Shown here one piece after another: positions 16,111 to 26,461 of a stretch of 64,000 bases of DNA. The stretch's first letter is position 1. Each line of letters begins with the position of its first letter. The translations under genes and the position numbers were made by a program. The notes below the pieces were generated by a model, which was not told where the DNA came from, searched no databases, and saw nothing but the letters and a program-made list of their open reading frames with translations. The stretch spans positions 25,520 to 89,519 of the forward strand of contig NZ_QNUG01000016.1 of NCBI RefSeq assembly GCF_003385395.1, read 5' to 3'. Origin of the DNA: Epilithonimonas hispanica. Its GTDB lineage: Bacteria; Bacteroidota; Bacteroidia; Flavobacteriales; Weeksellaceae.

Positions 16111-19100
16111 ATGAAAAGAACAGATATACAAACAATTTTAGTAATCGGCTCAGGTCCAATCATTATTGGTCAGGCGGCGGAATTTGATTATTCGGGAACA
16201 CAAGCTTGTCTTTCTTTGAAGGAAGAAGGCTACAAAGTGATTTTGATTAATTCCAATCCTGCAACGATAATGACGGATGTGGAGATTGCCGACAAAGTTT
16301 ATATTGAACCGATTTCTTTGGAATTCGTTTCCAGAATCATTCGCAAAGAACGTCCGGATGCGCTTCTTCCAACTTTGGGAGGGCAAACCGGACTGAATAT
16401 GGCAGTTGAATTACAGAAATCCGGAATTCTTGAAGAATGTAAAGTGGAAGTTTTAGGAACAAAACTTTCAGCGATTAATCAGGCGGAAGACAGAGACCTT
16501 TTCCGAGAATTGATGCGTGAACTGAACGAACCAGTTCCAGAATCTGACATCGTAACCACTGTTGAGGGAGCTTTGGATTTTGCTAATAATTTAGGTTATC
16601 CTGTGATTGTTCGTCCTGCTTTTACAATGGGAGGAACAGGCGGTGGAATTGCTTCCAACGAAACTGAACTTCGTGAAATCGCTGAATTGGGATTGAAACA
16701 TTCGCCGGTAACACAATGTTTGATTGAAAGGTCAATCGCCGGTTTCAAGGAAATCGAATATGAAGTGATGCGCGATTCCAACGACAACGCCATTGTGGTT
16801 TGTAATATGGAAAACATCGACCCGGTTGGTGTTCACACAGGAGATTCGATTGTGGTGGCACCTTCGCAAACACTTTCTGACAGAGAATATCAATTGCTTA
16901 GAAATGCTTCTTTGAAAATCATCAGAGCTTTAGGAATCGAAGGTGGATGTAATGTTCAGTTGGCTTTAGACCCGCATTCATTCAATTATTATATCATCGA
17001 AGTGAATCCAAGAGTTTCGCGTTCATCGGCTTTGGCAAGTAAAGCAACAGGTTATCCGATTGCAAAAATCGCAGCAAAAATCGCAGTTGGTTTGACCTTG
17101 GACGAAATTAAAAATCCGGTTACAGGAACTTCTTACGCTTGCTTTGAACCTGCTTTGGATTATGTAGTGACTAAGTTCCCAAGATTTCCTTTCGATAAAT
17201 TTGAAACTGCTGACAGAAGATTGTCAACGCAGATGAAAGCAACGGGAGAAGTTATGGCAATCGGAAGAAATTTCGAAGAATCTTTACAAAAAGCAATTCG
17301 TTCTTTGGAAACAGGAATTCGTCATTTAGGATTAAAGAAAAAACAAGCAGAAGCTTTAACAGCCGAGGAAATCGAAAGAAGAATCCGGGTTTGTGATGAC
17401 GAAAGATTGTTCATCATCGGAGATGCTTTAAGAAGAGGTTACGATTGGGAACAAATTGTGGAATGGAGTAAAATTGATAAATTCTTCATCTGGAAAATCA
17501 AAAAACTGATTGATTTCGAAACGACAATCAAGGAAAATAAATTCAATAAAGACATTCTTCTCGAAGCTAAAAAATTAGGTTTTGCAGATTTGAATATCGC
17601 TCATCTTTGGGAAACAACTCAGAAAGAAGTGTTCCAATTCCGAAAAGACAACGGAATAATGCCGGTTTATAAAATGGTAGACACGTGCGCAGCGGAATTT
17701 GAATCAGAAACACCTTATTTTTACGGAACTTACGAAGAAGAAAACGAAAGTATAATTTCTGAAAAAGAAAAAATTATTGTACTTGGTTCAGGTCCAATCA
17801 GAATTGGTCAAGGAGTTGAATTTGATTATGCAACGGTTCACTCGGTTTGGGCGATTCAACAGATGGGTTACGAGGCGATTATCATCAATTCAAATCCTGA
17901 AACAGTTTCTACAGACTTCTCGATTTCGGATAAATTATACTTCGAACCTTTGGCAGAAGAAGATGTGATGAATATTATCGAACTCGAAAAACCAAAAGGC
18001 GTTGTAGTTCAGTTCGGAGGACAAACAGCGATTAATCTGGCAGATAAATTGGCGGCTCACGGTGTTCAGATTTTGGGAACTTCTCTTGAAGATTTGGACA
18101 GAGCCGAGAACAGAGATAAATTTGAAAAAGCACTTCAAGATTTAGGAATTCCACAACCGTTGGGGAAAACTTCGACTTCAAAAGAAGAAGCAATTGTGAT
18201 TGCTAACGAAATTGGATATCCGGTTTTGGTTCGTCCAAGTTATGTTTTGGGAGGAAGAGCGATGGAAATCGTTTATTCTGAGAAAGAACTCGCTCATTAT
18301 ATGGAAAATGCGGTGGATGCAAGTCCGGAACATCCGGTTCTGATTGACCGTTATCTGACCGGAAAAGAAGTGGAAGTGGATGCGATTTCTGACGGCGAAA
18401 CCGTAGTGATTCCGGGAATTATGGAACACATCGAAAGAGCAGGTGTTCACTCCGGAGACTCGATTGCAGTTTATCCGCCTCAGACTTTGACGGAAACTCA
18501 AATCAAAACTCTTGAAGATTATACCCAGAGATTAGCAAAAGGATTGAATGTTATTGGATTAATGAATATTCAGTATGTAATTTCCGGAGGAGAAGTTTTC
18601 GTAATCGAAGTAAATCCGCGTTCGTCCAGAACAGTTCCTTTCTTATCGAAAATCACTGATGTTCCAATGGCGAATCTGGCTACAAAAGCAATTCTTGGAA
18701 CAAAACTAAAAGACCTTGGTTATCAGTCAGGATTGGTTCCGAATAAAGAAGGAATCTTCGTAAAAGTTCCGGTTTTCTCTTTCAGTAAATTGACGAAAGT
18801 TGATATCCAATTAGGACCTGAAATGAAATCAACAGGAGAAGTAATGGGGAAAGATTCAACCTTTGAAAAAGCTTTATACAAAGGATTAATCGGAGCCGGA
18901 AGAAAAGTTCCGACGCACGGTTCTATCTTGTTCACCGTTGCAGATTCAGATAAGGAAGAAGCTTCTCTGTTGGCAAAAAGATTTCAGGAAGCCGGTTTCA
19001 GAATCTGGGCAACAGAAGGAACAGCAAAATACTTCGAGGAAAAAGGAATCCAGACGAAAATCGGTTACAAAATCGGAGAGGAAGATGTCAACTTAATCGA

Positions 19101-19290
19101 TTTGATTCAGAAAGGAAAAGTTCAATACGTTGTTAACACAACTACAAAAGGAAAACAAGCTGAAAGAGACGGTTTCCAAATCCGAAGAATGTCAGTAGAA
19201 AACGGTGTTCCTTGTTTGACTTCAATGGACACAGTTGAAGCGATTTTGAAAGTGATTGAAAGTATGAGTTTCAAGATGGAAACGATGTAG
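16111..19290 (+). CDS. carB: carbamoyl-phosphate synthase large subunit
   Basis: A 1059-residue synthase using bicarbonate, ammonia from CarA and two ATP. It is the expected tandem duplication of ATP-grasp halves: the first with [16 protein letters not shown] near residue 14, the second with [16 protein letters not shown] near residue 559. A C-terminal MGS-like allosteric domain (from about residue 930) is where UMP and ornithine act in E. coli. Full length with both ATP sites intact. It ends in a strong terminator. Confidence 0.97.
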   Translation: MKRTDIQTILVIGSGPIIIGQAAEFDYSGTQACLSLKEEGYKVILINSNPATIMTDVEIADKVYIEPISLEFVSRIIRKERPDALLPTLGGQTGLNMAVELQKSGILEECKVEVLGTKLSAINQAEDRDLFRELMRELNEPVPESDIVTTVEGALDFANNLGYPVIVRPAFTMGGTGGGIASNETELREIAELGLKHSPVTQCLIERSIAGFKEIEYEVMRDSNDNAIVVCNMENIDPVGVHTGDSIVVAPSQTLSDREYQLLRNASLKIIRALGIEGGCNVQLALDPHSFNYYIIEVNPRVSRSSALASKATGYPIAKIAAKIAVGLTLDEIKNPVTGTSYACFEPALDYVVTKFPRFPFDKFETADRRLSTQMKATGEVMAIGRNFEESLQKAIRSLETGIRHLGLKKKQAEALTAEEIERRIRVCDDERLFIIGDALRRGYDWEQIVEWSKIDKFFIWKIKKLIDFETTIKENKFNKDILLEAKKLGFADLNIAHLWETTQKEVFQFRKDNGIMPVYKMVDTCAAEFESETPYFYGTYEEENESIISEKEKIIVLGSGPIRIGQGVEFDYATVHSVWAIQQMGYEAIIINSNPETVSTDFSISDKLYFEPLAEEDVMNIIELEKPKGVVVQFGGQTAINLADKLAAHGVQILGTSLEDLDRAENRDKFEKALQDLGIPQPLGKTSTSKEEAIVIANEIGYPVLVRPSYVLGGRAMEIVYSEKELAHYMENAVDASPEHPVLIDRYLTGKEVEVDAISDGETVVIPGIMEHIERAGVHSGDSIAVYPPQTLTETQIKTLEDYTQRLAKGLNVIGLMNIQYVISGGEVFVIEVNPRSSRTVPFLSKITDVPMANLATKAILGTKLKDLGYQSGLVPNKEGIFVKVPVFSFSKLTKVDIQLGPEMKSTGEVMGKDSTFEKALYKGLIGAGRKVPTHGSILFTVADSDKEEASLLAKRFQEAGFRIWATEGTAKYFEEKGIQTKIGYKIGEEDVNLIDLIQKGKVQYVVNTTTKGKQAERDGFQIRRMSVENGVPCLTSMDTVEAILKVIESMSFKMETM

Positions 19291-19310
19291 TTTTAAATTC
19301 AGATAAATAA

Positions 19311-19341
19311 AACGCATCTTAATTTTAAGGTGCGTTTTTAT
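19311..19341 (+). terminator. intrinsic terminator after carB
   Basis: AACGCATCTTAA, TT, TTAAGGTGCGTT: a 12-bp stem with one G-T pair followed by T-rich sequence, 20 bp after the carB stop. Confidence 0.85.
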
Positions 19342-19372
19342 TTTATATCTTTAATTCAAATAAATTTTAGAA

Positions 19373-19675
19373 ATGAAATCAACAAACATTTTATTATCAG
19401 GACTTTTCTCAACACTACTATTTTCCTGCGCCACTGTTCACGATAGGCTGAATACAGGAACAATTGTAAGAGACTGTACGGGAACGTATGTTAGAGTAGC
19501 AGAAAACGAAGATTATCTGGTTTGTAATTCTGATATTTTAGCGTCTAAAAAAGAGGGCGAGAAAGTATCACTTGTTTATGACTATACCAAAGAATGTAAG
19601 GAACGTGATGGCAAAATTATGTGTATGATGTACCACGAGAACAAAGGAATGATAAGAGTCAAAAGTGTAAAATAA
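19373..19675 (+). CDS. small lipoprotein
   Basis: A 100-residue protein with a signal peptide and lipobox LLFSC (Cys19), so it should be lipidated and anchored in a membrane facing the periplasm or surface. The mature part has several cysteines (near 35, 51, 74 and 84) that could form disulphides. No domain is recognised. It stands alone between two terminators. Confidence 0.75.
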   Translation: MKSTNILLSGLFSTLLFSCATVHDRLNTGTIVRDCTGTYVRVAENEDYLVCNSDILASKKEGEKVSLVYDYTKECKERDGKIMCMMYHENKGMIRVKSVK

Positions 19676-19680
19676 ACCAA

Positions 19681-19710
19681 AACGCTTCATCAATCGATGA
19701 GGTGTTTTTT
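19681..19710 (+). terminator. terminator after the lipoprotein gene
   Basis: AACGCTTCATC, AATC loop, GATGAGGTGTT with two G-T pairs, then a T run; it begins 5 bp past the stop codon. Confidence 0.75.
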
Positions 19711-19814
19711 ATTGATTCTAGAAAATTCTAATTCTATAACTGTAATCAGAAATTTTTCGGATAAATTTTCGTAAAAACTTAAATAAAAAAAAGAGCACTC
19801 TTCAAAAAGAAGAA

Positions 19815-20166
19815 ATGCCCTTTAAAAATAACTGTCTTTTATTAGGAACTAATGAAGCGATTTCTAAAAGTATTTCTAATGCTTTTTTCTTTCCAAATCC
19901 TGCTTCTGAAAACATTTATTTAAAGGTTTTTTCTGATTTTAATAACAAGCCTGTGATAATCAATGTTACAGATTTTTCTGGAAAATCAGAAGGTGTGATT
20001 TACAAAGGACGTCAATGGAAGAATTTTGAAGAATATTAAAAAGTCTAATGAAAAATCTGGACAGAAAGAATTTTTGATTTCTACAACAGATTTGAAATCA
20101 GGTATCTATTTCTACACTTTGAAAAATAATTCTGAGCAGACAAACGGAAAATTAATTAAAAAATAA
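19815..20166 (+). pseudogene. remnant of a type IX secretion C-terminal sorting domain
   Basis: The first 74 codons carry FFPNPASENIYLKVF, the typical opening of a type IX (Por) secretion type A sorting domain, then hit a stop at 20037-20039. Another frame, shifted by one base, continues from about 20031 to 20166 with GQKEFLISTTDLKSGIYFY and ends in LIKK, the expected end of such a domain. Together they spell one sorting domain broken by a frameshift. There is no signal peptide or passenger upstream, so this is the tail of a lost surface protein. It supports a gliding/T9SS-bearing Bacteroidota host. Confidence 0.75.
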
Positions 20167-20190
20167 ACTATTCATTTTTCATAATAAGAG

Positions 20191-20227
20191 AGCCGTTTTC
20201 ATTTCGGTGGAGCGGCTTTTTTTATAA
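20191..20227 (+). terminator. terminator after the sorting-domain remnant
   Basis: AGCCG and CGGCT arms around a 16-nt loop, then a run of T. Its survival behind the remnant suggests the original gene ended here. Confidence 0.65.
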
Positions 20228-20342
20228 TAGAAATTGTAGAATTGAGGAACTGAAAAAAGAAATCAAAGATTTTGAATCTAAAAGCAGTTGTCACGCGTAT
20301 TATTTATATATTTACAACCATCAATATTCATTAAAAGAATAT

Positions 20343-21371
20343 ATGACGAAAAAAAACACGACGATATATGACATTTCCAAAAAACTGAATGTGAGTGTAG
20401 CGACTGTCTCCAGAGCGCTAAACAACCATCCAAGAATCAGTCAGGAAACCAAAGAATTGGTAATGGCTGCTGCAAAGGAAATGAATTATAAGCAGAATAA
20501 TCTTGCAAAAGCACTCAAGAGCGGTGAAACGAAAACCGTAGGTGTCATAGTTCCTTATATTAATACTAATTTCTTCTCATCTGTCATCAGAGGTTTGGAA
20601 GAAGAGTTATCTCCACATGGATATCACGTGATTATCTGCCAAAGCCATGAAGATGCCGCGATAGAAAAAAAGCAACTTAACACGTTGCTGAATACGCAAG
20701 TTGATGGTATTTTTATTTCTATTTCCAGAAATACTTCGGATATGGAGTATATCAAGGAAATCCTAGCAACGACTAATACACCAATTATATTCTTCGATAG
20801 AAAGAAGGATATTCCGGGAATCAGTACGATTACGATTGATGACCACAAGGGTGCTTTTATGGCGACAGAACATTTGATTAATCAAGGATATAAGAATATC
20901 TGCCATTTTTCGGGAGATCAGAATCTTGAGATTTATCAGAATCGTCTTAATGGTTATATTGATGCTTTAAAAGCGAATAATCTACCTGTTATTAAAGAAA
21001 ATATCATCAATACAGGGAGTTCTATAGAAGAAGGGATCAATGCTGTGAAAAGCCTTTGGAAACGTAAGATAAAACCAGATGCAATTTTCTCTGCTTCAGA
21101 TTTTACAGCACTTGGAGCGTGTAAAGAAATCAAGAATCTCAAGGTTAAAATTCCGGAAGATATTGGAGTGATAGGTTTTAGTAATGAGCCTTTTACTCAG
21201 TTTATGGAACTTTCTATCAGTTCTGTGGACCAGACGCCTGTTGTAATGGGGAAAATATCAGGAAATGTATTTTTAGAAAGGATTAAAGACAACTCATCGG
21301 GGATTAGTATAGAGAAAAAACTAGTTCTTGCTCCTACTCTCTACATAAGACAATCATCTGACAGAAAATAA
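20343..21371 (+). CDS. LacI/GalR-family transcriptional regulator
   Basis: A 342-residue regulator with an N-terminal LacI helix-turn-helix (TIYDISKKLNVSVATVSRAL, about residues 6-25, then the hinge NNHPRIS) and a periplasmic-binding-protein-like effector domain (about 62-335). It should bind operator DNA as a dimer and respond to a sugar or related ligand. Unusually, no sugar-use genes lie next to it, so its regulon must be elsewhere. It converges on the DUF2807 gene through a shared terminator. Confidence 0.92.
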   Translation: MTKKNTTIYDISKKLNVSVATVSRALNNHPRISQETKELVMAAAKEMNYKQNNLAKALKSGETKTVGVIVPYINTNFFSSVIRGLEEELSPHGYHVIICQSHEDAAIEKKQLNTLLNTQVDGIFISISRNTSDMEYIKEILATTNTPIIFFDRKKDIPGISTITIDDHKGAFMATEHLINQGYKNICHFSGDQNLEIYQNRLNGYIDALKANNLPVIKENIINTGSSIEEGINAVKSLWKRKIKPDAIFSASDFTALGACKEIKNLKVKIPEDIGVIGFSNEPFTQFMELSISSVDQTPVVMGKISGNVFLERIKDNSSGISIEKKLVLAPTLYIRQSSDRK

Positions 21372-21376
21372 AAAAA

Positions 21377-21400
21377 CTCCCAAATTTTTGGGAGCTTTTT
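21377..21400. terminator. bidirectional terminator
   Basis: CTCCCAAA, TT, TTTGGGAG with T runs on both sides (CTTTTT on plus; AAAAAA before the stem serves minus). It separates the convergent LacI-type and DUF2807 genes. Confidence 0.85.
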
Positions 21401-21415
21401 CTTAAACTAAATCTA

Positions 21416-22081
21416 TTACTTATAATTGATTTTTCCGCCAGCAATTTTCTTTTCTTTTTTGGATTTAGGAGATCCGTAGATATCAATTACGCCTCCGGCT
21501 CTTGTTGTGGCATCTACAGATTCTGTTGCATAGACTAGCGCCTTACCACCAGCATTAGTTGTAATACTTGTGATTTGCGTTTTCAGATTTTGCCCGTCAT
21601 ATTTTCCACCTGTTGTGATAATAATAGATTGGGATTCTGCCGTACCAGACGTTTTTAACAAACCTCCCGTATTTACTTTTCCTTCGATGACATTGGCGTC
21701 AACATTCAAATCGATTTGAGAACCTTCGTTGGAAGTTAATCCTAATTTTGTGGATTTTACAACGTCGGCAGAAGTAATCTTTGCTCCTTGGCTAGCTTGG
21801 ATATCATTGATATCTTGATAATAGAGTAAAATATTGACATCATCGCCTTGGAGTAACTTAGTTGTTTTCATTCGTATTTTCAGCTCATTTCCAGAGTTTA
21901 CAAACTCAATGTCATCTGCCATTTTTCCACTAACTTCAGCCTTATAAGAATCTGATGGAACTAGCTGTACAGGGATTTTATCAAAGACTTTCAAACTAGT
22001 AAAAGCAGTTACATCTTTGCTCTGTCCGAAAGAAAACTGTGATATCAGAAAAGTTGTAGTTGCAAGAATTATATTTTTCAT
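21416..22081 (-). CDS. DUF2807 (GIN-domain) secreted protein
   Basis: A 221-residue exported protein: signal peptide to about residue 19 (QFSFGQ), then a repetitive beta-rich region (about 30-205) with the shape of the DUF2807 head-GIN domain, a right-handed beta-helix family common in Bacteroidota and labelled putative auto-transporter adhesin. The C-terminus is lysine rich. The function of the family is unsettled. It is divergent from the S41 protease gene, sharing a 123-bp AT-rich gap. Confidence 0.8.
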   Translation of the reverse strand: MKNIILATTTFLISQFSFGQSKDVTAFTSLKVFDKIPVQLVPSDSYKAEVSGKMADDIEFVNSGNELKIRMKTTKLLQGDDVNILLYYQDINDIQASQGAKITSADVVKSTKLGLTSNEGSQIDLNVDANVIEGKVNTGGLLKTSGTAESQSIIITTGGKYDGQNLKTQITSITTNAGGKALVYATESVDATTRAGGVIDIYGSPKSKKEKKIAGGKINYK

Positions 22082-22204
22082 AATATTTTAAATTTATAAT
22101 AACTCTGCATTACAAATCTAAAACCACTTTTTGTTATAAAATGTTAAAATTATTATCGATAAAGAATTTTTTGATTTAAATATCTTATTTTTAATTCATT
22201 ATTT

Positions 22205-23755
22205 ATGAGAAAATTAGTTTCTTTTTTTATGATAATATTTCTTTTTTCTTGTCAGTCTGTCAAGAAAAATAATTTATTTCTGGAAAAGAAGATTTCGGTA
22301 GAAGATCTTAAAAAAGATGTTGACTTTACGTATCAAAAACTGCAGAGATTTCATCCTAATCTCTATTGGTATATTACTAAGGAACAATTAGATCATAAAT
22401 TTGATAGTCTAAAAACCAGTATCATTCAGCCTTTGACGCCTAATGAGTTTTTCTTCAAATTAGCACCAGTTGTTGCGAGTGTGAACGAAGGGCATCTTAG
22501 ATTGCGATCCTTGCCCAAAAGATATTCCAAAGCAGAACAGAAAGTCCTTAAAACCAAAAAACCTCTTTTTGCAATGATGGAATACAAGGTTTTGGGTAAT
22601 CAATTATTTGTAAAAGAAAACAAACAAAATATAGGAAGAATAAAAGTAGGTACAGAAATCATTAAAATCAATGATGAGAATGTATCCGACTTAATCAAAA
22701 AATATAATCAACTCTATAGTTCTGATGGTGAGAATAAAACTTTTCAGAAATACTTTATCAATCTCGCGTTTTTCAATTTTTATACTTTGGAAAAAGGTTA
22801 TCTCGACAGTGCAAAACTACAAACCAAATTTGAAAACCAAATCACCGATGTTTCTATCATAAGAAAAAAGAAAACAGACAAAGAACTAGATTTGGATAAT
22901 AATCCTCAAAAAATTACGCTAGAGCAAAAAGTCCAAGACTATGATTCTGAATCTAAATCGTATAACAGAAGCTTCAAATTTCTAAAAAACGATAGTGCAA
23001 TTGCATACATCAAGGTAAAATCGTTTTCTTCTGCCTATGCCAAAAAGTTTTACAGAGAAACCTTTGAGAAGATAAAAAAAGCCAAATCAAATTATTTGAT
23101 TCTGGACATTCGAGACAATCTTGGAGGCTCGCTTTCTGAGATTAATACACTGTATTCTTATCTTACGGATAAAGATTTTACATTGATAAAGTCGCCGGAG
23201 ATGACTTCTAAAACATCAGGAATGTATCAGAATTATTTCCGTGGGCAGACCTTTTTTTCGTCGGTATTGAGAGCTGCTGGTTATCCATTCTTTTTGGCAG
23301 GAAACTATCTTTTTGCATCCAAAAAGGATAACAAATATTATTTTCGTGAGTTTGCATCCAAACCTACAAAACCAAAAAACGATGCTTTTAAAGGTAAGAT
23401 TTATGTATTGATTAATGGAGCTAGCTTTTCCGCTTCATCTATTATTTCTGCAAAATTGAAGTATGAGAAAAGAGCTGTAATTGTGGGCGAGGAAACCGGC
23501 GGAGCTAATGATGGAACTGTTGCGGGTGTTAACAATACTGTGAAACTTCCCAATTCCAGATTGGCTTTACCAATTGGACTTTTGCTTATCCGTCCAAATA
23601 TAGAATTTGAGAACAAGAGCAGAGGCGTATTTCCTAATTATGAAGTTGAAACTGGCTATGCTAATATTCTTAATTCGGAAGAAGATAAAATGCTGAATTG
23701 GATTCTAGATGATATTACTTTTAGAAATGCTATTACTGGAAAAAATAACTTTTAA
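22205..23755 (+). CDS. S41-family peptidase lipoprotein
   Basis: A 516-residue protein with a lipobox FLFSC (Cys16), so probably an envelope-anchored protease. The C-terminal half carries the S41 (C-terminal-processing/tricorn) core: LILDIRDNLGGS near residue 300, and NGASFSASSI near 405-413, where Ser409 by analogy is the nucleophile, followed by GEETGGAND. The N-terminal half has a helical segment and probably a PDZ-like part, with an unusually lysine-rich middle. Substrate unknown. It stands apart from its neighbours. Confidence 0.85.
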   Translation: MRKLVSFFMIIFLFSCQSVKKNNLFLEKKISVEDLKKDVDFTYQKLQRFHPNLYWYITKEQLDHKFDSLKTSIIQPLTPNEFFFKLAPVVASVNEGHLRLRSLPKRYSKAEQKVLKTKKPLFAMMEYKVLGNQLFVKENKQNIGRIKVGTEIIKINDENVSDLIKKYNQLYSSDGENKTFQKYFINLAFFNFYTLEKGYLDSAKLQTKFENQITDVSIIRKKKTDKELDLDNNPQKITLEQKVQDYDSESKSYNRSFKFLKNDSAIAYIKVKSFSSAYAKKFYRETFEKIKKAKSNYLILDIRDNLGGSLSEINTLYSYLTDKDFTLIKSPEMTSKTSGMYQNYFRGQTFFSSVLRAAGYPFFLAGNYLFASKKDNKYYFREFASKPTKPKNDAFKGKIYVLINGASFSASSIISAKLKYEKRAVIVGEETGGANDGTVAGVNNTVKLPNSRLALPIGLLLIRPNIEFENKSRGVFPNYEVETGYANILNSEEDKMLNWILDDITFRNAITGKNNF

Positions 23756-23937
23756 TTTCTCAGTTTTTTATCTAACTTGAGATACATCAACAAGTCTAAT
23801 AAAACCTGAAAGCTTCTCCAACTCTCATACGCTCCAAGCCTAAAACTCTCAAACCCTCCAACCCAAATTCTGCCTAATTGGCAAAAAATCAGAATTGGCA
23901 AAAGAATTGAAAAAGCTATCCTGTAAAATATTAGATA

Positions 23938-24477
23938 ATGAGCGAAAACAAAGATATACACGAAGAAAACCTAAGTGCAGAGACTGCAAACACTGAAACT
24001 ACTGAGGGAACAAATCAGGAAAATGTGTCACAACAGCCGACTCCAGAAGAACTTTTGGCAGAAGAAAAAGACAGATACATCCGTCTTTATGCAGAATTCG
24101 AAAACTACAAGAAAAGAACTTTGAAGGAAAAAAACGAGTTCTATCTTTACGCATCAAAAGATCTGATGACATCTATGTTGGGCGTTTTGGACGACTTCGA
24201 AAGAGCGTTGAAAGAAATTGCTAAAAATGGGAACGAGGCAGACTTGAAAGGTGTTGAATTGATTTATCAAAAATTTAGAAACAAATTGGTTGAGAAAGGT
24301 CTAAAGCCTATTGAAGTGAATGCCGGAGATGTTTTCAACGTAGATTTTCACGAGGCTATTACACAAATCCCGTCACCTACGCCAGAGTTGAAAGGCAAAA
24401 TAGTAGATGTGATAGAAACGGGTTACCAACTTCACGACAAGGTAATTAGATTTGCTAAAGTTGTAACTGGAAACTAA
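23938..24477 (+). CDS. grpE: nucleotide exchange factor GrpE
   Basis: A 179-residue co-chaperone that releases ADP from DnaK. The first 35 residues are acidic and glutamine rich; a long coiled-coil region (about 37-115, including RLYAEFENYKKRT) follows, and then the beta domain with the conserved end HDKVIRFAKVVTGN. dnaJ begins 86 bp downstream. dnaK is not in the window. Confidence 0.95.
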   Translation: MSENKDIHEENLSAETANTETTEGTNQENVSQQPTPEELLAEEKDRYIRLYAEFENYKKRTLKEKNEFYLYASKDLMTSMLGVLDDFERALKEIAKNGNEADLKGVELIYQKFRNKLVEKGLKPIEVNAGDVFNVDFHEAITQIPSPTPELKGKIVDVIETGYQLHDKVIRFAKVVTGN

Positions 24478-24563
24478 TATTAATGAATGATAAGAAATAA
24501 TTGATTAATGATTTTTTTCATTTTAAGTATCAATTATTATTCATCAACTATCAATTAACAATT

Positions 24564-25676
24564 ATGTCAAAACGAGATTATTACGAAGTTTTAGAAATAT
24601 CCAAGTCGGCAAGTGCAGACGAAATCAAAAAAGCCTACCGAAAAATGGCTATCAAATATCACCCAGACAAAAACCCAGGTGATAATGCTGCTGAGGAAAA
24701 ATTCAAAGAAGCAGCAGAAGCTTATGAAGTTTTGAGCGACGGCAACAAGAAAGCGAGATACGACCAGTACGGTCACGCTGGAATGGGCGGAGCAGCTGGC
24801 GGAGGTTTCGGCGGATTTGGTGGCGGAATGAATATGGAGGATATCTTCAGTCAGTTCGGCGATATCTTCGGAGGAGGATTTGGCGGTGGACAACAGAGAC
24901 AACAGCAATCTCGTGGTTCTAACCTACGTGTTCGTATCAAGCTGAATCTTGAAGAGATGATTGCCGGAACTCAGAAAACCATCAAGGTCAAAAAGATGAA
25001 GTTGGCTCCAGGTGTTACTGCTAAGACTTGTCCAACTTGTCATGGTAGTGGTGCACAAATCAAAGTGATGAACACTATGTTCGGGCAGATGCAGACACAA
25101 ACGACTTGCGGAACATGTCAAGGTGTTGGAAAAGTAGCGGATAAAATTCCTGCTGGAGCTAATGCACAAGGTCTTATCAAAGAAGATGAGGAAATCACAA
25201 TCAACATTCCTGCTGGTGCAAGAGACGGTATCCAACTGAATGTAAGAGGTAAAGGAAATGATGCACCACTTGGCGGAACTCCGGGTGACTTACTTGTGGT
25301 TGTAGAAGAAGAAGTAGATAAGGTAATCAAGCGTGAAGGTGATAATCTTCATCAAGAGTTATATGTTTCTTTTGCAGAAGCAGCTTTGGGAACAACCAAA
25401 GAAATCAACGTGGTTGGTGGAAAAGTTAAAATCAAAGTGGACGAAGGAACACAATCTGGCAAAATTCTAAGATTAGCAGGAAAAGGTCTCCCAAATATCG
25501 AGGGTTATGGTGGAAAAGGAGATATGTTTGTTCATATCAACGTTTGGACGCCACAAAAACTAACGAAAGAACAAAAAGAATTTTTCAAAAACCAAATGGA
25601 AAACGGCGATATGAACGCTGAACCAACTGGAAAAGAAAAAACATTCTTTGAGAAAGTAAAAGATATGTTCAATTAA
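24564..25676 (+). CDS. dnaJ: chaperone DnaJ with a reduced zinc domain
   Basis: A 370-residue Hsp40. The J domain (1-70) keeps HPD at 33-35; a Gly/Phe-rich linker (about 71-120) and two C-terminal beta domains follow. I start at 24564 (MSKRDYY) because the upstream extension of the frame is not DnaJ-like. The zinc region holds only two of the four canonical CxxCxGxG motifs (CPTCHGSG at 156-163, CGTCQGVG at 182-189). By spacing these are motifs II and III, so the second zinc site stays and the first (motifs I and IV) is gone. Confidence 0.95.
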   Translation: MSKRDYYEVLEISKSASADEIKKAYRKMAIKYHPDKNPGDNAAEEKFKEAAEAYEVLSDGNKKARYDQYGHAGMGGAAGGGFGGFGGGMNMEDIFSQFGDIFGGGFGGGQQRQQQSRGSNLRVRIKLNLEEMIAGTQKTIKVKKMKLAPGVTAKTCPTCHGSGAQIKVMNTMFGQMQTQTTCGTCQGVGKVADKIPAGANAQGLIKEDEEITINIPAGARDGIQLNVRGKGNDAPLGGTPGDLLVVVEEEVDKVIKREGDNLHQELYVSFAEAALGTTKEINVVGGKVKIKVDEGTQSGKILRLAGKGLPNIEGYGGKGDMFVHINVWTPQKLTKEQKEFFKNQMENGDMNAEPTGKEKTFFEKVKDMFN

Positions 25677-25698
25677 TTGATAATTATTTAAAAATATT

Positions 25699-25731
25699 AA
25701 TCCGGAAGATGTAAGTTTTTCGGATTTTTTT
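25699..25731 (+). terminator. intrinsic terminator after dnaJ
   Basis: AATCCGGAA and TTTTCGGATT arms (one G-T pair) with a roughly 10-nt loop, then a T run, 23 bp after the dnaJ stop. Confidence 0.75.
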
Positions 25732-25818
25732 ATGGAATCAGGATGCCTCTAATGTAGTAAATTGAAGTTGATGTATTTTTACAAAGATTATATCCGTTTG
25801 CATTTGTGAAAATTTTTA

Positions 25819-26377
25819 ATGATGAAAATTCCGATAAATCAATTGCTTAACGAACTTAGAATAATCACAGAAAATAATATTGATTTTGCTAAATCATTAC
25901 AGAATCAAAGTAATGAAACTTTGAATTTCAGAACATCAGAAAATAGCTGGAGCATTTTGGAATGTCTGGAACATCTCAATTTTTATGGAAATTTCTATCT
26001 TCCTGAAATCGAAAACCGAATTAATGAAAACCAATTTATTGCAACTCGATTTCAAAACTGGATTTTTAGGAAATTATTTCGCCAGTATGATGCTTCCTAA
26101 AGAGAAGCTTAATAAAATGAAAACGCTTAAGATTTCTAATCTGATTCACAATCTTTTGGATAAATCTGTTATTGATGAATTCATCAAACAACAGAACAAA
26201 ATGCTTGAACTTTTGGAAAAAGCAAAAACGGTTGATTGGGAGAAAACTAAAACATCAATTAGTATTTCAAAATTCATTAAACTAAAGTTAGACGATACTT
26301 TCCGATTTGTGATTTACCATAATTTGAGACATATTAATCAAGCCGAGAATACTTTGCTGAGATACAATAACCCATAA
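25819..26377 (+). pseudogene. DinB-like family protein, frameshifted
   Basis: Two overlapping frames make one DinB-like four-helix protein. The first (from 25819) gives the N-terminal part with SWSILECLEHLNFYG, ending in a stop at 26100. The second, offset by one base, carries FKTGFLGNYFASMMLPKEKL onward to RHINQAENTLLRY and stops at 26377. The switch lies at about 26046-26053, where dropping one T from the TTT of CGATTTC restores the frame. Members of this family are metal-dependent thiol transferases or stress proteins. Either a recent inactivation or a sequencing slip. Confidence 0.75.
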
Positions 26378-26461
26378 AATACAATATTTTATTTTTTGAA
26401 TTTTAATAATAAATTCAGTTGCAAATTAGTTATCTTTAAAAACGTTCAAAACAAAATAACT

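Noticed and set aside
18178..18501. Antisense frames inside carB, argF', mutS2, dnaJ and other genes
   Set aside because: They mirror the codon pattern of well-identified genes on the other strand and have no domain, promoter or conserved start.
26396..26461. Longer start (TTG) for the ABC ATPase
   Set aside because: The extra 22 residues are not family-like and the ATG at 26462 opens the conserved protein.
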